Part shown: piece by piece, positions 43,886-53,075 of the stretch
Layout of the letters: the number at the start of each line of letters is the position of its first letter
Numbering within the stretch: the stretch's first letter is position 1
Assembly (NCBI RefSeq): GCF_007673775.1
Contig: NZ_VEAF01000003.1
Span: 248,001-312,000 of the forward strand
From: Curtobacterium sp. 9128
GTDB taxonomy: Bacteria > Actinomycetota > Actinomycetes > Actinomycetales > Microbacteriaceae
DNA: 64,000 nucleotides
Direction: 5' to 3'
Made by a program: the position numbers and the translations under genes
Notes under the pieces: model-generated
Seen by the model: the letters and a program-made list of their open reading frames with translations, nothing else
The model's database searches: none
What the model was told of the DNA's origin: nothing

Positions 43886-45176
43886 CGTCCAGAGGTACGG
43901 AGTAGTGCAAAGCGGGGTGAATGCCGCAGATGAAGGCGCGTCCCCGAGTCGTATCCAGATCCTCCAAGTATGGAGTCTCGTCGTTCTGACCTTCCTCCCG
44001 TACTTCGCTATACCGCTCGGAAGCAACACCAACGTCCCGCTCAGCTCGATCGTCGCACTGACAATGTTGCCCACTGCCGCCAAGTCGAAGCACATGCTGG
44101 GCCCACTGTTCCTGCTCATCATGATTCCGACGACGACGACCTTCGCGGGATACCTGACAACGCCTGGTGAGATCAACGTCCAGGCGCTCATCGCATGGCC
44201 GCTCCATGTGGTCGTACTGACAGGGTTCGCGGTTGCGGCTCGGGTGGCCCGCTCTCACCTGCAGCGTGTGGTTCGAGTATGCCTCTGGCTGACCGTTGTT
44301 CTTGCGGTGGTACAGAAGTACGTCTTCCTCGACCGCGGAAGCATTCCCTTCCTCGGATACTACTCGACACCCGGCTACGCCAGCGTTGCGAACAACGCTT
44401 TCGAGATCGCCAACTATGTTCGTCGGCCCTTCACTACTTTTCCGGAGCCGTCCTTCATGGCCGGTTCCGTAGCGCTCGCCTGCGCAGCGCTGCTCATCTT
44501 GTTACCGGAGCGACTCAAGATGGCGGACTATCTCCTCGTGGGTGGCTCTCTGATTGCCATCTACTTGTCCAGCTCCGGGAGCGGTATCGCTTCGATGGGG
44601 TTGCTACTCGTACTTGCGGTGTATCGCGGGCGTATCCGAGTGCGTCGCGCGATGCTCCTGGTGGTGGCACTCGTGTGCGCCTTCGTCCTCGGGTTGAGCC
44701 TGTACGGATCACGGTCGTCGGCGAGCAACTATTCCTGGGGAGACCGTCTGACGTCGATCGAGGCCGCGTTCCGTTACCTCGTGGGTCACGTCGGGCCGTT
44801 CCTACTGGGAACAGGCACCGGTACGGCGTCGACGCTCTACGAAAACGGCACCATTTCTCTTGACGGCCTCACTTACCACTCCGACATCCCGGACCTCTTC
44901 TCGACCTTCGGCCGCATCGTGCTCGAGACAGGTGTCATCGGCGGGCTCGCGATGATGGTGATCCTCATGCAACCCGTGGCAAGGGCAGTGCGGCAGGATC
45001 TCGGAGTCGTGGCCGCGATCGCTGGGGTGCTGATCGTGCTCATCGTCGGTGGCTTGACGATCTCCTATCAGTCGGCTGCTTGGTTGTGGGCCGTACCTGG
45101 GATCTGTATGGGGTTGTTGGCCAGTCGCGATCCGATGAGAGGGCAGATTGATGCGCATCGCATTCGTGGTCAATGA
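43878..45176 (+). CDS. O-antigen-polymerase-like (Wzy) membrane protein
   Basis: 432 aa with about eleven hydrophobic segments and a large extracytoplasmic loop (residues about 145-185, RPFTTFPEPSFMAG) typical of Wzy-type polymerases. FPEPSF followed by a long loop is the O-antigen ligase/polymerase pattern. It overlaps the preceding glycosyltransferase gene by 8 bp. It would join lipid-linked repeat units outside the membrane. No sequence signature is strict for Wzy, so the call leans on topology and context. Confidence 0.82.
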   Translation: MVSVQRYGVVQSGVNAADEGASPSRIQILQVWSLVVLTFLPYFAIPLGSNTNVPLSSIVALTMLPTAAKSKHMLGPLFLLIMIPTTTTFAGYLTTPGEINVQALIAWPLHVVVLTGFAVAARVARSHLQRVVRVCLWLTVVLAVVQKYVFLDRGSIPFLGYYSTPGYASVANNAFEIANYVRRPFTTFPEPSFMAGSVALACAALLILLPERLKMADYLLVGGSLIAIYLSSSGSGIASMGLLLVLAVYRGRIRVRRAMLLVVALVCAFVLGLSLYGSRSSASNYSWGDRLTSIEAAFRYLVGHVGPFLLGTGTGTASTLYENGTISLDGLTYHSDIPDLFSTFGRIVLETGVIGGLAMMVILMQPVARAVRQDLGVVAAIAGVLIVLIVGGLTISYQSAAWLWAVPGICMGLLASRDPMRGQIDAHRIRGQ

Positions 45177-46275
45177 CGCAGACACCGGGGGCGCGCAGAC
45201 CCTCATCGAGGGACTCTCTCGTGCCTTCGCCGCATCGGATGAGGTACACGTCATCGTGTTGCTCGGTCGAGGTGCTCTCTCAGACAGGCTTGAACAGGCA
45301 GCTCATCACGTGCATCATCTCGGGATCGAGAAGCGATCGGTAGGTGCGCTCGATGCCGTGCGACGCTTACGTGCGTTATTGCGGCGGATCGCCCCGGATG
45401 TCGTGCATTCACACCTCCTTCAAGCTGACCTCCTGACGATATTCACATCCCCTCGCAACGCTGCGTTGGTGAGCACGCTGCACACGACGGGCATGACCAC
45501 GAGCGATCCATTGCGGTCTCGGATGATCGGCTTGTTGGCAGGCTGGTTTGCTCGCGTCCGCACACAACGAGTCGTTGCGTGCGGTGCCGGAGCCCTCGCC
45601 TATGGGTTCAGATACGGGTACCCACGAACTCGACTATCGACGGTTGACAACGGGACGGAGCTCCCAGAGGCCGCAGTTGCCGGAAGGTCGAAGGCGGGAT
45701 CCATACTGACTCTCGCGCGGTGGCATCCGATGAAGGACTACCCGAACCTGCTACGAGCGTTCAAGGCGACCCTGTCTGCGCATCCCGAAGCTGTCCTCAC
45801 CTGCGCGGGCAGTGGAACGAACTGGGACAACCAAGAACTCACCCGGCTCATCGAAGAAGAACAGATACCGAGGCGGTCGCTCAAGTTGCTGGGCGTGACC
45901 ACCGAGCCACGGGTGATCATCGCGGAAGCTGACGTGTTGGTCATCGCAAGCAGCTACGGCGAAGCGTTGCCCATGGCCGGTATCGAAGCTCTCGCTGTCG
46001 GCACTCCGGTCGTGTCGACTGATCTCGGAGATTGCGGGCGTCTGACGATGAAGCCGGAGTTCCTCGTCCCTCCCCGAGATCCAGAAGCGCTCGGCCGCGC
46101 CCTCACCCGAGTCCTCAGCGGATCGGAAGCGGAGTACCGGAGCCTGCAGGCAGCCGGCCGGGAGGCAGCCACCCGACACTTCGACATCGCGAAATGTGCC
46201 GCGGCCTACTACGCGCTCTACCTGGACGCTCGGGATGAACTCGGACGACGACGCAGGATGAGCGTGCTGCGGTGA
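45151..46275 (+). CDS. Glycosyltransferase family 4
   Basis: 374 aa from ATG 45151, starting inside the end of the polymerase gene. GT4 pattern: MRIAFVVNDADTGGAQTLIEGL at the N terminus, HSHLLQADLL acceptor helix, ILTLARWHPMKDYPNLLRAF start of the C-terminal domain and YGEALPMAGIEALAVGTPVV with the E-x7-E nucleotide-sugar motif. It adds a sugar from an NDP-sugar with retention; donor and acceptor unknown. Confidence 0.92.
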   Translation: MRIAFVVNDADTGGAQTLIEGLSRAFAASDEVHVIVLLGRGALSDRLEQAAHHVHHLGIEKRSVGALDAVRRLRALLRRIAPDVVHSHLLQADLLTIFTSPRNAALVSTLHTTGMTTSDPLRSRMIGLLAGWFARVRTQRVVACGAGALAYGFRYGYPRTRLSTVDNGTELPEAAVAGRSKAGSILTLARWHPMKDYPNLLRAFKATLSAHPEAVLTCAGSGTNWDNQELTRLIEEEQIPRRSLKLLGVTTEPRVIIAEADVLVIASSYGEALPMAGIEALAVGTPVVSTDLGDCGRLTMKPEFLVPPRDPEALGRALTRVLSGSEAEYRSLQAAGREAATRHFDIAKCAAAYYALYLDARDELGRRRRMSVLR

Positions 46276-47357
46276 GCGCCGTCGTGCACATAACAGACGC
46301 TACGGCGGCCGGTGTCCTGCATGTACTGGTCGGGTACGCAAATGGTCAGGTGGAGCGGGGCCAGCAAGTCACTGTTCTCTACGTGACGCGGGACGACACT
46401 CCGAACGACCTGAGCAGCTACTTCGACTCTCGTGTGTGCCTCAGAGAGATGCATGGACGCACCCGTCTGATGGCCCTCTGGAGAGCGGCCAAGACGGCGC
46501 GGGCGGCGATTGAGGACGATCCCGACGCCGTGGTCCACGCGCATTCGACGAGGGCGGGGATTGCTGTTCGAGCACGAGCGATGATCACAGGGTTCAGCGG
46601 CCAGGTCGTGTATTCACCGCACGGCTTCGGCTTCCTGCGCGAGGACCTGCCGAAGCCTGTCCGGATGCTGCTCAGGATGGCGGAACGCTTTCTAGTTCGA
46701 GGCTGCAGGCGACTCATCCTCGTCTCGCCTTCTGAATCGCGGGTGGCGCTCGGCCTTGCCGCGGTCGAGAAGTTGGCTGTCGTACCGAACTCTGTGCGCA
46801 TCAAGTCCGCTGATGCCGCCCGCGTACCCAGGGATCCGGATCGTCCACTTCGAGTCGTCACAACGGGCCGGATCACGGCGCAGAAGGCCCCAGAACGTTT
46901 CGCTTCGCTCGCATTGAGCGAGCCTTCCCGAGCAGAGTTCGTTTGGGTAGGTGACGGTGACTCTGCGGCTCGCGAGGCGCTCCAGGAAGCCGGAGTCATT
47001 GTGACCGGCTGGGTCGACGGAAGCGAAGTGATTGAGCAGTTGGCGCAAGCCGACGTCTTCGTCCTGCTGTCTCGATGGGAAGGCATGCCGCTCGCGCTGC
47101 TCGAGGCGCAGGCGATGGCGCTGCCTTCGATTGCCTCCGATGTGATCGGCAATGTCGACCTCATTGCGGATGGCTCGAACGGCTTCCTCGTCTCCGATGG
47201 AGCTGGGGCCCGGGCCGCGCTCCAAGCTTTGGCGGCGTCCCCTGCCGAGCGTCTCCGTATGGGGCAGAACGCGCGCGCGAACGCAAGTTCCTACAGCCCA
47301 TCGGCCACTCTCCGAGCGCTCGTCAGAGCGTATTCGCGAGAGGAGAACGTGCTATGA
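46272..47357 (+). CDS. Glycosyltransferase family 4
   Basis: 361 aa, GTG overlapping the previous stop (GTGA). N-terminal GVLHVLVGYANGQVERGQQV, HAHSTRAGIAVRA acceptor region, RVVTTGRITAQKAPERFASL and the donor-site WEGMPLALLEAQAMALPSIA with E-x7-E. This is close to the WcaL/EpsD-type transferases. It adds one sugar of the repeat unit. Confidence 0.9.
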   Translation: MSAVVHITDATAAGVLHVLVGYANGQVERGQQVTVLYVTRDDTPNDLSSYFDSRVCLREMHGRTRLMALWRAAKTARAAIEDDPDAVVHAHSTRAGIAVRARAMITGFSGQVVYSPHGFGFLREDLPKPVRMLLRMAERFLVRGCRRLILVSPSESRVALGLAAVEKLAVVPNSVRIKSADAARVPRDPDRPLRVVTTGRITAQKAPERFASLALSEPSRAEFVWVGDGDSAAREALQEAGVIVTGWVDGSEVIEQLAQADVFVLLSRWEGMPLALLEAQAMALPSIASDVIGNVDLIADGSNGFLVSDGAGARAALQALAASPAERLRMGQNARANASSYSPSATLRALVRAYSREENVL

Positions 47358-48283
47358 GGCCTCCGCAGCTCGTGGTGTGGATGGTGAACTTCTACTCCTG
47401 GGAATTGATCAAGGCGTCGATCGAATCGATACCCCCTTCTGCGTGCGGCAAGATCGTTGTGTTGGACAACTCGAACGACCTCGAGGAGTGGGCACGGCTG
47501 CTCGCGCTCCAATCAACAGACCGTCGCCTCAGCGTGCATAGATCCTCCTCGAACGTAGGATTCGGCGCCGCGATGAACAGCATCGCGAAACTTGACGTCG
47601 GGCACCCGGAGGACGTGATTTGGCTGCTGAACCCGGACACCGAGGTCCTGACATTGGATCCCGATGAGGTCAGGCGAGTACTGAACGATGGGCTTGCCAT
47701 CGTCAGTCCGATGATCGTGCAGGGGAGAGCTTCTGAGGTGCACCGCGTTTGGTTCGACGGTGGGACTGTTGACATCGAGCGTGGGCTCGTGCAGCATCTC
47801 CGGTTCGGAGATGAAGTGCGCCCAGGCGAGCGGGAAGTCCACCGGACAGAGTTCATGACTGGTGCTGCACCATTGATGTACCGGCGTACTTTCGATCGCC
47901 TCGGCGGCTTCGACGAACGACTCTTCCTGTACTGGGAGGATGTGGACCTATCGATCCGTGCCGCACGCCTCGGGCTACACATGGCTGTTCTTCCCTCCGC
48001 AGTGGTCTGGCACCTCGAAGGCGGTTCCGGCGAGGGCGAAGCGGGACGGAGTCGGCGATATCACAGGTACATGGCTCGTAACCGGCTTGTTGTGAGCCGG
48101 CGGCACGGTGCTCGCCTGACGACTTTGCTGATTGGGGCAGGTGCGGTCGAGACTTTGAAAATCGTGGCACGCCCGCTCGTCCGTGAGCATCACGGGAAGC
48201 TTGGCAAGGCCCTCGCCGCGCTCGTAGGAACTCTAGAAGGCGCCGCATCGCCCGTTTCGAGTGAGGAAGTGACTCGGCCATGA
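47354..48283 (+). CDS. Glycosyltransferase family 2 (rhamnosyltransferase-like)
   Basis: 309 aa from ATG 47354 (ATGA overlap). GT-A fold: IVVLDNSNDLEEW, RSSSNVGFGAAMN, then IWLLNPDTEV containing the DxD-equivalent (NPDTE) typical of dTDP-rhamnosyl transferases, GGFDERLFLYWEDVDLSIRA and WHLEGGSG. Rhamnosyl transfer is the commonest role for this subgroup, but no dTDP-rhamnose genes are in the window. Confidence 0.9.
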   Translation: MRPPQLVVWMVNFYSWELIKASIESIPPSACGKIVVLDNSNDLEEWARLLALQSTDRRLSVHRSSSNVGFGAAMNSIAKLDVGHPEDVIWLLNPDTEVLTLDPDEVRRVLNDGLAIVSPMIVQGRASEVHRVWFDGGTVDIERGLVQHLRFGDEVRPGEREVHRTEFMTGAAPLMYRRTFDRLGGFDERLFLYWEDVDLSIRAARLGLHMAVLPSAVVWHLEGGSGEGEAGRSRRYHRYMARNRLVVSRRHGARLTTLLIGAGAVETLKIVARPLVREHHGKLGKALAALVGTLEGAASPVSSEEVTRP

Positions 48284-48960
48284 CAAGTCTCCACATCGCG
48301 GTTGTCGAGGATGGCCTTGGCAGTGATACCGCTGCACCACCAAGGCTCGACATTGTGTCTAGGGAGGGAACGGGCTTCGACGAGCTCCCAGGCTTCGAGA
48401 GGTACGGAAGCGCGCTCCTCGCTAATGACGTGGTGGCGGCGCAACGGGGATCGGTGGTGTTGATCGGTGCTGAACCTGAGCCACGCGCCGCTCTGGTCGA
48501 CGCCTGCCTCAAACAGCTCGACCATGCGAGCCGCGGGCGCGCAGGATCATGGGCGGATGAGGTGGCTAGGTTGTGTGATGCCGAGGACAGGTCGTCCGGG
48601 TTGTTTGCCATCCGACGCTCTGACTGGGATCGCCTTGGCGGATTGTCCGAGCACCTGCCGTTCGGATTCATTGGGGACCTGGAGCGGCGAGCGAGGCACG
48701 CCGGGCTGCCGGTCGCGCAGACACCGGGCCGTTGGGGCGATGAGGCGGCGAGTGATGACCAGCTCGCGTATGGATTGACACTCCTCGCTCGAGTCTCGCG
48801 GAGCAGGGAGGGGCAGGCTGCGGCACGGAAAGCGATCAAGCGACTGATCCGAGAGGGACGACTGACGCGCGGAAGCGCCATGACGGACGTTCGCGCAGCG
48901 ATCATTGCTGCCAGAGACGTTCTTTTCCTCAAGAGTGACGAACGAGGGACCCGCCGATGA
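48280..48960 (+). CDS. Glycosyltransferase-like protein, probably shortened GT2
   Basis: 226 aa. A region FAIRRSDWDRLGGLSEHLPF followed by GDLERRARHAGLPVAQTPG matches the acceptor half of GT2 enzymes. The nucleotide-binding first half is reduced: no DxD motif is seen and VVLIGAEPEPR stands where the donor strand would be. It is intact as a reading frame with overlaps on both sides (ATGA), so it is kept, not decayed. It may be a non-catalytic partner of the adjacent GT2 enzymes or have a diverged donor site. Confidence 0.65.
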   Translation: MTSLHIAVVEDGLGSDTAAPPRLDIVSREGTGFDELPGFERYGSALLANDVVAAQRGSVVLIGAEPEPRAALVDACLKQLDHASRGRAGSWADEVARLCDAEDRSSGLFAIRRSDWDRLGGLSEHLPFGFIGDLERRARHAGLPVAQTPGRWGDEAASDDQLAYGLTLLARVSRSREGQAAARKAIKRLIREGRLTRGSAMTDVRAAIIAARDVLFLKSDERGTRR

Positions 48961-49835
48961 CGCCCATTTCTGCATCCGGTGCGACCGAGTCGCCCATCGT
49001 CGACGTGCTCATGATCAGTCATAAACGCGCCGATTACTTCCGGAGAAGCCTCGAGTCACTGCTCGAAGCGGCGAAGGGAGACGTGCGCGTCTGGTTGTGG
49101 CACAACGGTTCGGACCCTACGACGCAGCAGGTCTTCGATCAGTATCGAGACGATCCCAGGGTGTTCAGGTCCCACCATTCTGAGTTCAACGCGGGGCTGC
49201 GAGGACCGACCAACTGGGTCTGGGCCGAAGGCGAGGGACAGTACGTCTCGAAGGTTGACGATGACTGCGTTGAAGACCAGGGATGGCTCGACCGATTGCT
49301 CCGTGCCCATCAGGCTGAAGAACTGGGCGCGATCGCGGCATGGCGTTTCTACCCGGAGGACTTCCTCGGAGCACGATCTCTGGCCCGCGTCGCACGATAT
49401 CAATCTGGTGTCCGTATCATGCGGAGCAATTGGGTGCAGGGGAGCGGCTACCTGTTGCCGAGGCGCACGATCGACCGATTCGGACTACTAGGAGATCACG
49501 AGAGTTTTCCGGACTGGTGTGTGCGCAGCTCGCGCGGCGGGGCGCAGCATGGATGGCTGTTCCCCTTCATTCATGAGGAACACATGGATGATCCTCGTTC
49601 GCCCCTCACGATGTTCACCGACGACGCTACGTTTGTTGAGAACCGCCCGCTGCATGCACGGCTCCGAGATGTTCGCACCTTAGGAGCATGGGAAGAGGAG
49701 CAACGGGAGGCGGCACGAATCGTCCAAGCCGCCGGGCTCGCCTGGTATGGCTACGAGTCACCGATGCGCCGCCGCGTGCAGCAGCTGCGAGCGCTTCCTT
49801 CGCGAGCGAAGCACGTGTTGAAGCGGAGTCGATGA
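48957..49835 (+). CDS. Glycosyltransferase family 2
   Basis: 292 aa. N-terminal VLMISHKRADYFRRSLESLL, WLWHNGSDP, SEFNAGLRGPTNWVW and the metal-binding VSKVDDDCVEDQGWLD (DDD, DxD type). The C-terminal acceptor part has WVQGSGYLLPRRTIDRFG and FIHEEHMDDPRSP. It adds a sugar with inversion. Start overlaps the preceding stop (ATGA). Confidence 0.9.
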   Translation: MTPISASGATESPIVDVLMISHKRADYFRRSLESLLEAAKGDVRVWLWHNGSDPTTQQVFDQYRDDPRVFRSHHSEFNAGLRGPTNWVWAEGEGQYVSKVDDDCVEDQGWLDRLLRAHQAEELGAIAAWRFYPEDFLGARSLARVARYQSGVRIMRSNWVQGSGYLLPRRTIDRFGLLGDHESFPDWCVRSSRGGAQHGWLFPFIHEEHMDDPRSPLTMFTDDATFVENRPLHARLRDVRTLGAWEEEQREAARIVQAAGLAWYGYESPMRRRVQQLRALPSRAKHVLKRSR

Positions 49836-50383
49836 TGCAGATTCGAGAAGCGGTGTACGACCATGTTCACGGGCTGATCCACCTAGTGGGTTTTTGCGCA
49901 GGTCGCGTACCGGTGCATCAATTTCGACTTTTCGTGTACCGGCGGATCCTTCGCATGCAGATCGGAGCTCGGAGCTCGATGCACTGGCGTACAGTCTTCT
50001 ACCATCCTCGGGGCGTTGCGATCGGCAGTAACACGATCGTGGGTAACGATGTGTTCCTCGACGGTCGCCGAGGGATCCGAGTGGGGAACAACGTCAACAT
50101 AGGCGGGCACGTGCAGATCTTCACGATGGAACACGACCCGGATTCAGACACGTTCGCTGCGACAGGTGGAGAAGTCCGGATTGAAGATCACGCCTACATC
50201 GGAAGTCGCGCAACGATCCTGCCCGGTGTTGTCGTCGGCGTTGGCGCAGTCGTGGCCGCTGGTGCTGTGGTAACCAAGAACGTGGAGTCGGGCATGATCG
50301 TCGGAGGAGTGCCCGCCAAGATCATCCGCAAGCGGGCGAGTTCGCTGAAATATCGACTCGACTATCACCACCCGTTCCAGTGA
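49832..50383 (+). CDS. Left-handed beta-helix (hexapeptide) acetyltransferase
   Basis: 183 aa from ATG 49832 (overlaps the GT2 stop). Hexapeptide-repeat turns run through the sequence: VAIGSNTIVGNDVFLDGRRG, IRVGNNVNIGGHVQIFTMEH (catalytic His), YIGSRATILPGVVVGVGAVV and GGVPAKIIRKR, the CoA-binding end. This is the WcaF/Maa-like group that O-acetylates sugars, so the polymer is probably acetylated. Confidence 0.92.
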   Translation: MMQIREAVYDHVHGLIHLVGFCAGRVPVHQFRLFVYRRILRMQIGARSSMHWRTVFYHPRGVAIGSNTIVGNDVFLDGRRGIRVGNNVNIGGHVQIFTMEHDPDSDTFAATGGEVRIEDHAYIGSRATILPGVVVGVGAVVAAGAVVTKNVESGMIVGGVPAKIIRKRASSLKYRLDYHHPFQ

Positions 50384-50396
50384 CGAGGCTCCCCGA

Positions 50397-51524
50397 ATGA
50401 CAGTCGCAAGACGACCACGCACGGGTCCGCGCGTTCTCTACTCTTTTCGTGCGGGGAACGTTGACGACAACGAGTATCTGGCGACTTTGCTCCCGGAACA
50501 CGGGGCGAGTTCGTTCCGGTACTTCTCGTGGGGCTTTGCGGTGTTCGGGCGCTATCAAATCTTCCATCTGCATTGGCCCGAGCTGCTCCTGGCTTCGCCA
50601 GGCCGCATTCGTCGCTTGGGTAACTTGATCCTGCTTGGCATGTTCGTCCTGCGCCTCGTCGTCACGCGAACGCCGGTCATCCGTACCGTGCACAACCTGC
50701 GTGCCCATGAGGACGTCGGCCGAGCTTCCCGGTGGAGCGAAGCGCTCTTGCGGCGGCTCGCCAACCTGACAATCTTCCTCAACGAGTCGGGCGAGAATGA
50801 TTATCGCCGCGGCGTTGTGATCCTGCATTCCTCCTACGCTCCGGCGAGCCTCGTGAAGCCTGCTGATCCTGCCTCGCCCTCGCTGCTCTTCTTTGGACTG
50901 CTTCGTCCTTACAAGGGCATCACGGAACTGATTGATGCATACAGCTCGCTCAGTTCCGCGGAACGTTCCCAGCCGCCACTTGTCATCGCGGGAGCCCCTG
51001 CCGATCGCGACTACGTTGCGGACCTCCGGACGGTCATCTCCGATCTACCGGGAGTAACGCTCGTTCCCGAATTCTTGCCGAAGGACGCACTCGAGCGCCT
51101 GGTCTCCTCATCGTCGATGGTGGTTCTTCCTTATCGGAACTTGTACAACTCAGGTGCTCTTCTCCATGCCCTGTCGTGTGAGAGGCCGGTGCTCGTACCC
51201 TCGACCGCGGCGACGTCGGCGCTTCGACGAGAATTTGGAGCGTGGGTGCAGACGTTCGTTGCTCCGTTGACGGCGCGAGATTTGGAGGTGCCGGACAGTG
51301 CGCAGTTGAACGGGGGTGCTCTGCGAGATGCGATGGGCCGGCGATCCCCCGCGAAGATCCGTTCTCTGCACGCGCTGGTTTATCGCGAACTCGGCGAAAC
51401 GCCGTACTCCAGGAGGCGGCGGGGTGCCCTCCTGAACTCCTTCCGGGGTTCGACAGAAGTGCGCCGCGAACTCATCGCCCATTCCGACCGGAATAGTGTT
51501 TTCTTTTCGGAGCACGCGTCGTGA
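50397..51524 (+). CDS. Glycosyltransferase, GT4-like (GumI/EpsF-type)
   Basis: 375 aa. N-terminal QIFHLHWPELLL and TPVIRTVHNLRAHED, then SLLFFGLLRPYKGITELIDA (start of the donor domain) and SSMVVLPYRNLYNSGALLHALS with the donor-binding region. The HLHWPE motif is common in beta-mannosyl or glucosyl transferases of exopolysaccharide loci. It starts 13 bp after the acetyltransferase stop. Confidence 0.88.
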   Translation: MTVARRPRTGPRVLYSFRAGNVDDNEYLATLLPEHGASSFRYFSWGFAVFGRYQIFHLHWPELLLASPGRIRRLGNLILLGMFVLRLVVTRTPVIRTVHNLRAHEDVGRASRWSEALLRRLANLTIFLNESGENDYRRGVVILHSSYAPASLVKPADPASPSLLFFGLLRPYKGITELIDAYSSLSSAERSQPPLVIAGAPADRDYVADLRTVISDLPGVTLVPEFLPKDALERLVSSSSMVVLPYRNLYNSGALLHALSCERPVLVPSTAATSALRREFGAWVQTFVAPLTARDLEVPDSAQLNGGALRDAMGRRSPAKIRSLHALVYRELGETPYSRRRRGALLNSFRGSTEVRRELIAHSDRNSVFFSEHAS

Positions 51525-52969
51525 GGGGGGTTGGTTCCGTTGCGAGAGACAGCGCAAAGACGCTTGGCGGCCAATGGACTAGGTACATTCTTCAGATCAT
51601 CGCGCTGGTGCTCTTCTCTCGATTGCTCTCTCCAGCGGACTACGGAATCATGACGATGGCCACCGCGATCACGAGCGTGGCCTTCGTGGTCGGTGACTTC
51701 GGATTGTCTCTGGCTGCGATCCAGGCTCCGTCTTTGTCCGACGGCCAGCGCTCGGCTTTGTTCTGGGTCAACACCGCGCTCGGAGTGGCGATAGCCGGCG
51801 CCGTGTTCGCGAGTGCTCCACTCGTAGCGGCGTTCTACGGCAACGAAGCGGTCGGCGCGGTCGTTGCGTTGCTGAGCGTTTCGTTCGTGTTCAACGGCGT
51901 CGGCGTTCAGTACCGGGTCGAACTCACTCGTCAAGGGAGGTTCGGGTTACTTGCAGGGCAGGACGTAATTGCACAGTTCATTGGGATGGTCGTTGCATTC
52001 GTCTGCATCCTCTGCGGCCTGCAGTACTGGTCTCTGGTTTGGATGCAGCTCACCATCGCGGTCGTTCCGCTGTTCGTGATGTTGTACTGCGTATCCTGGC
52101 GGCCCGGGCGTCCTCGCCTCACCGAGGGCTTGCGCCCGTTCATGACCTTCGGTGCCTACACGTTCGGCACGCAGGTCATCAACTACCTCAGTGCCAATCT
52201 CGACTCGATCCTCCTTGGCCGGGCGAGCGGGGCGTCTGCGCTTGGTCTCTACAATCGTGCGTATCAATTCGCCTTCACCCCGATTCAGCAAGTTGCTTCT
52301 CCTCTGACGCGAGTGTTCCTGCCTTCGCTCGCTGCGGCTGCACGTAACGGTCAGCTGTTGAGAGCGCAGATCGGACGTGTGCAAACAGTCCTGCTCTACG
52401 GCCTCGGGTCTGTTCTGGGGCTCCTCTTCGTCGAGGCACCAGTCGCTCTGCCGTGGATTCTTGGGTCGGAGTGGGTCGGCGCTGCGGGGTTGCTCCAGGT
52501 TCTTGCAGTAGCTGCGCTGTTCCAGGTAGGTGGCTACCCGTTCTATTGGGCGCTCCTCGCGCTCGGGAAGACGCGCGTCCTCTTCTACGCGGAACTCGGA
52601 CCCCGTTTGATCATGTTGGCCGGTCTACTGTTCGCGGCTCCGCGAGGTCCTTCTGTCGTAGCTCTCGTCGTTGCAGGAGGGCAGATCCTCGTGTTGACGG
52701 CGCTCTTGGTCGTGTCCGTCCGTGCCATGGGCAATGAGGGTCTCCTCGGGAGCCTGATTCGCCCGATGCTGGTGTTGACCAGCGCGACTGCCGTCGCTGC
52801 GTTCCTTCGGCCCTTCCTGGGGCAGATCGGCGAATTGGGTCAGGTCGTCGGCCTCGGAGTCGTGTGGTCCGCCGTGTTCGCGTGTTCACTCCTGGTGCCG
52901 GCGGTGCGTCGGGACGTCGCTTCCCTTGCCAGTGTGGTGAGGTCCTTGGCGGGGCGATCGGGCGCGTGA
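51521..52969 (+). CDS. Polysaccharide flippase (Wzx/MOP superfamily)
   Basis: 482 aa, GTG overlapping the previous stop. About thirteen hydrophobic segments, with family signatures FSRLLSPADYGIMTMATAIT near the N terminus and YLSANLDSILLGRASGASAL and YNRAYQFAFTPIQQVASPL in the middle, typical of the WzxC/RfbX group. It turns lipid-linked repeat units to the outer face before the polymerase acts. It ends the glycosyl part of the locus. Confidence 0.93.
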   Translation: MRGVGSVARDSAKTLGGQWTRYILQIIALVLFSRLLSPADYGIMTMATAITSVAFVVGDFGLSLAAIQAPSLSDGQRSALFWVNTALGVAIAGAVFASAPLVAAFYGNEAVGAVVALLSVSFVFNGVGVQYRVELTRQGRFGLLAGQDVIAQFIGMVVAFVCILCGLQYWSLVWMQLTIAVVPLFVMLYCVSWRPGRPRLTEGLRPFMTFGAYTFGTQVINYLSANLDSILLGRASGASALGLYNRAYQFAFTPIQQVASPLTRVFLPSLAAAARNGQLLRAQIGRVQTVLLYGLGSVLGLLFVEAPVALPWILGSEWVGAAGLLQVLAVAALFQVGGYPFYWALLALGKTRVLFYAELGPRLIMLAGLLFAAPRGPSVVALVVAGGQILVLTALLVVSVRAMGNEGLLGSLIRPMLVLTSATAVAAFLRPFLGQIGELGQVVGLGVVWSAVFACSLLVPAVRRDVASLASVVRSLAGRSGA

Positions 52970-53075
52970 AGCCACGCTCGCGCTGCGGGACGGTGAGAGT
53001 GGTGGCGTTCTGATGACATGCAGACTCTTTCCGCCAAGAGGCGTCAAGGCGGACGCACGACCGTAGACTCGCCCC

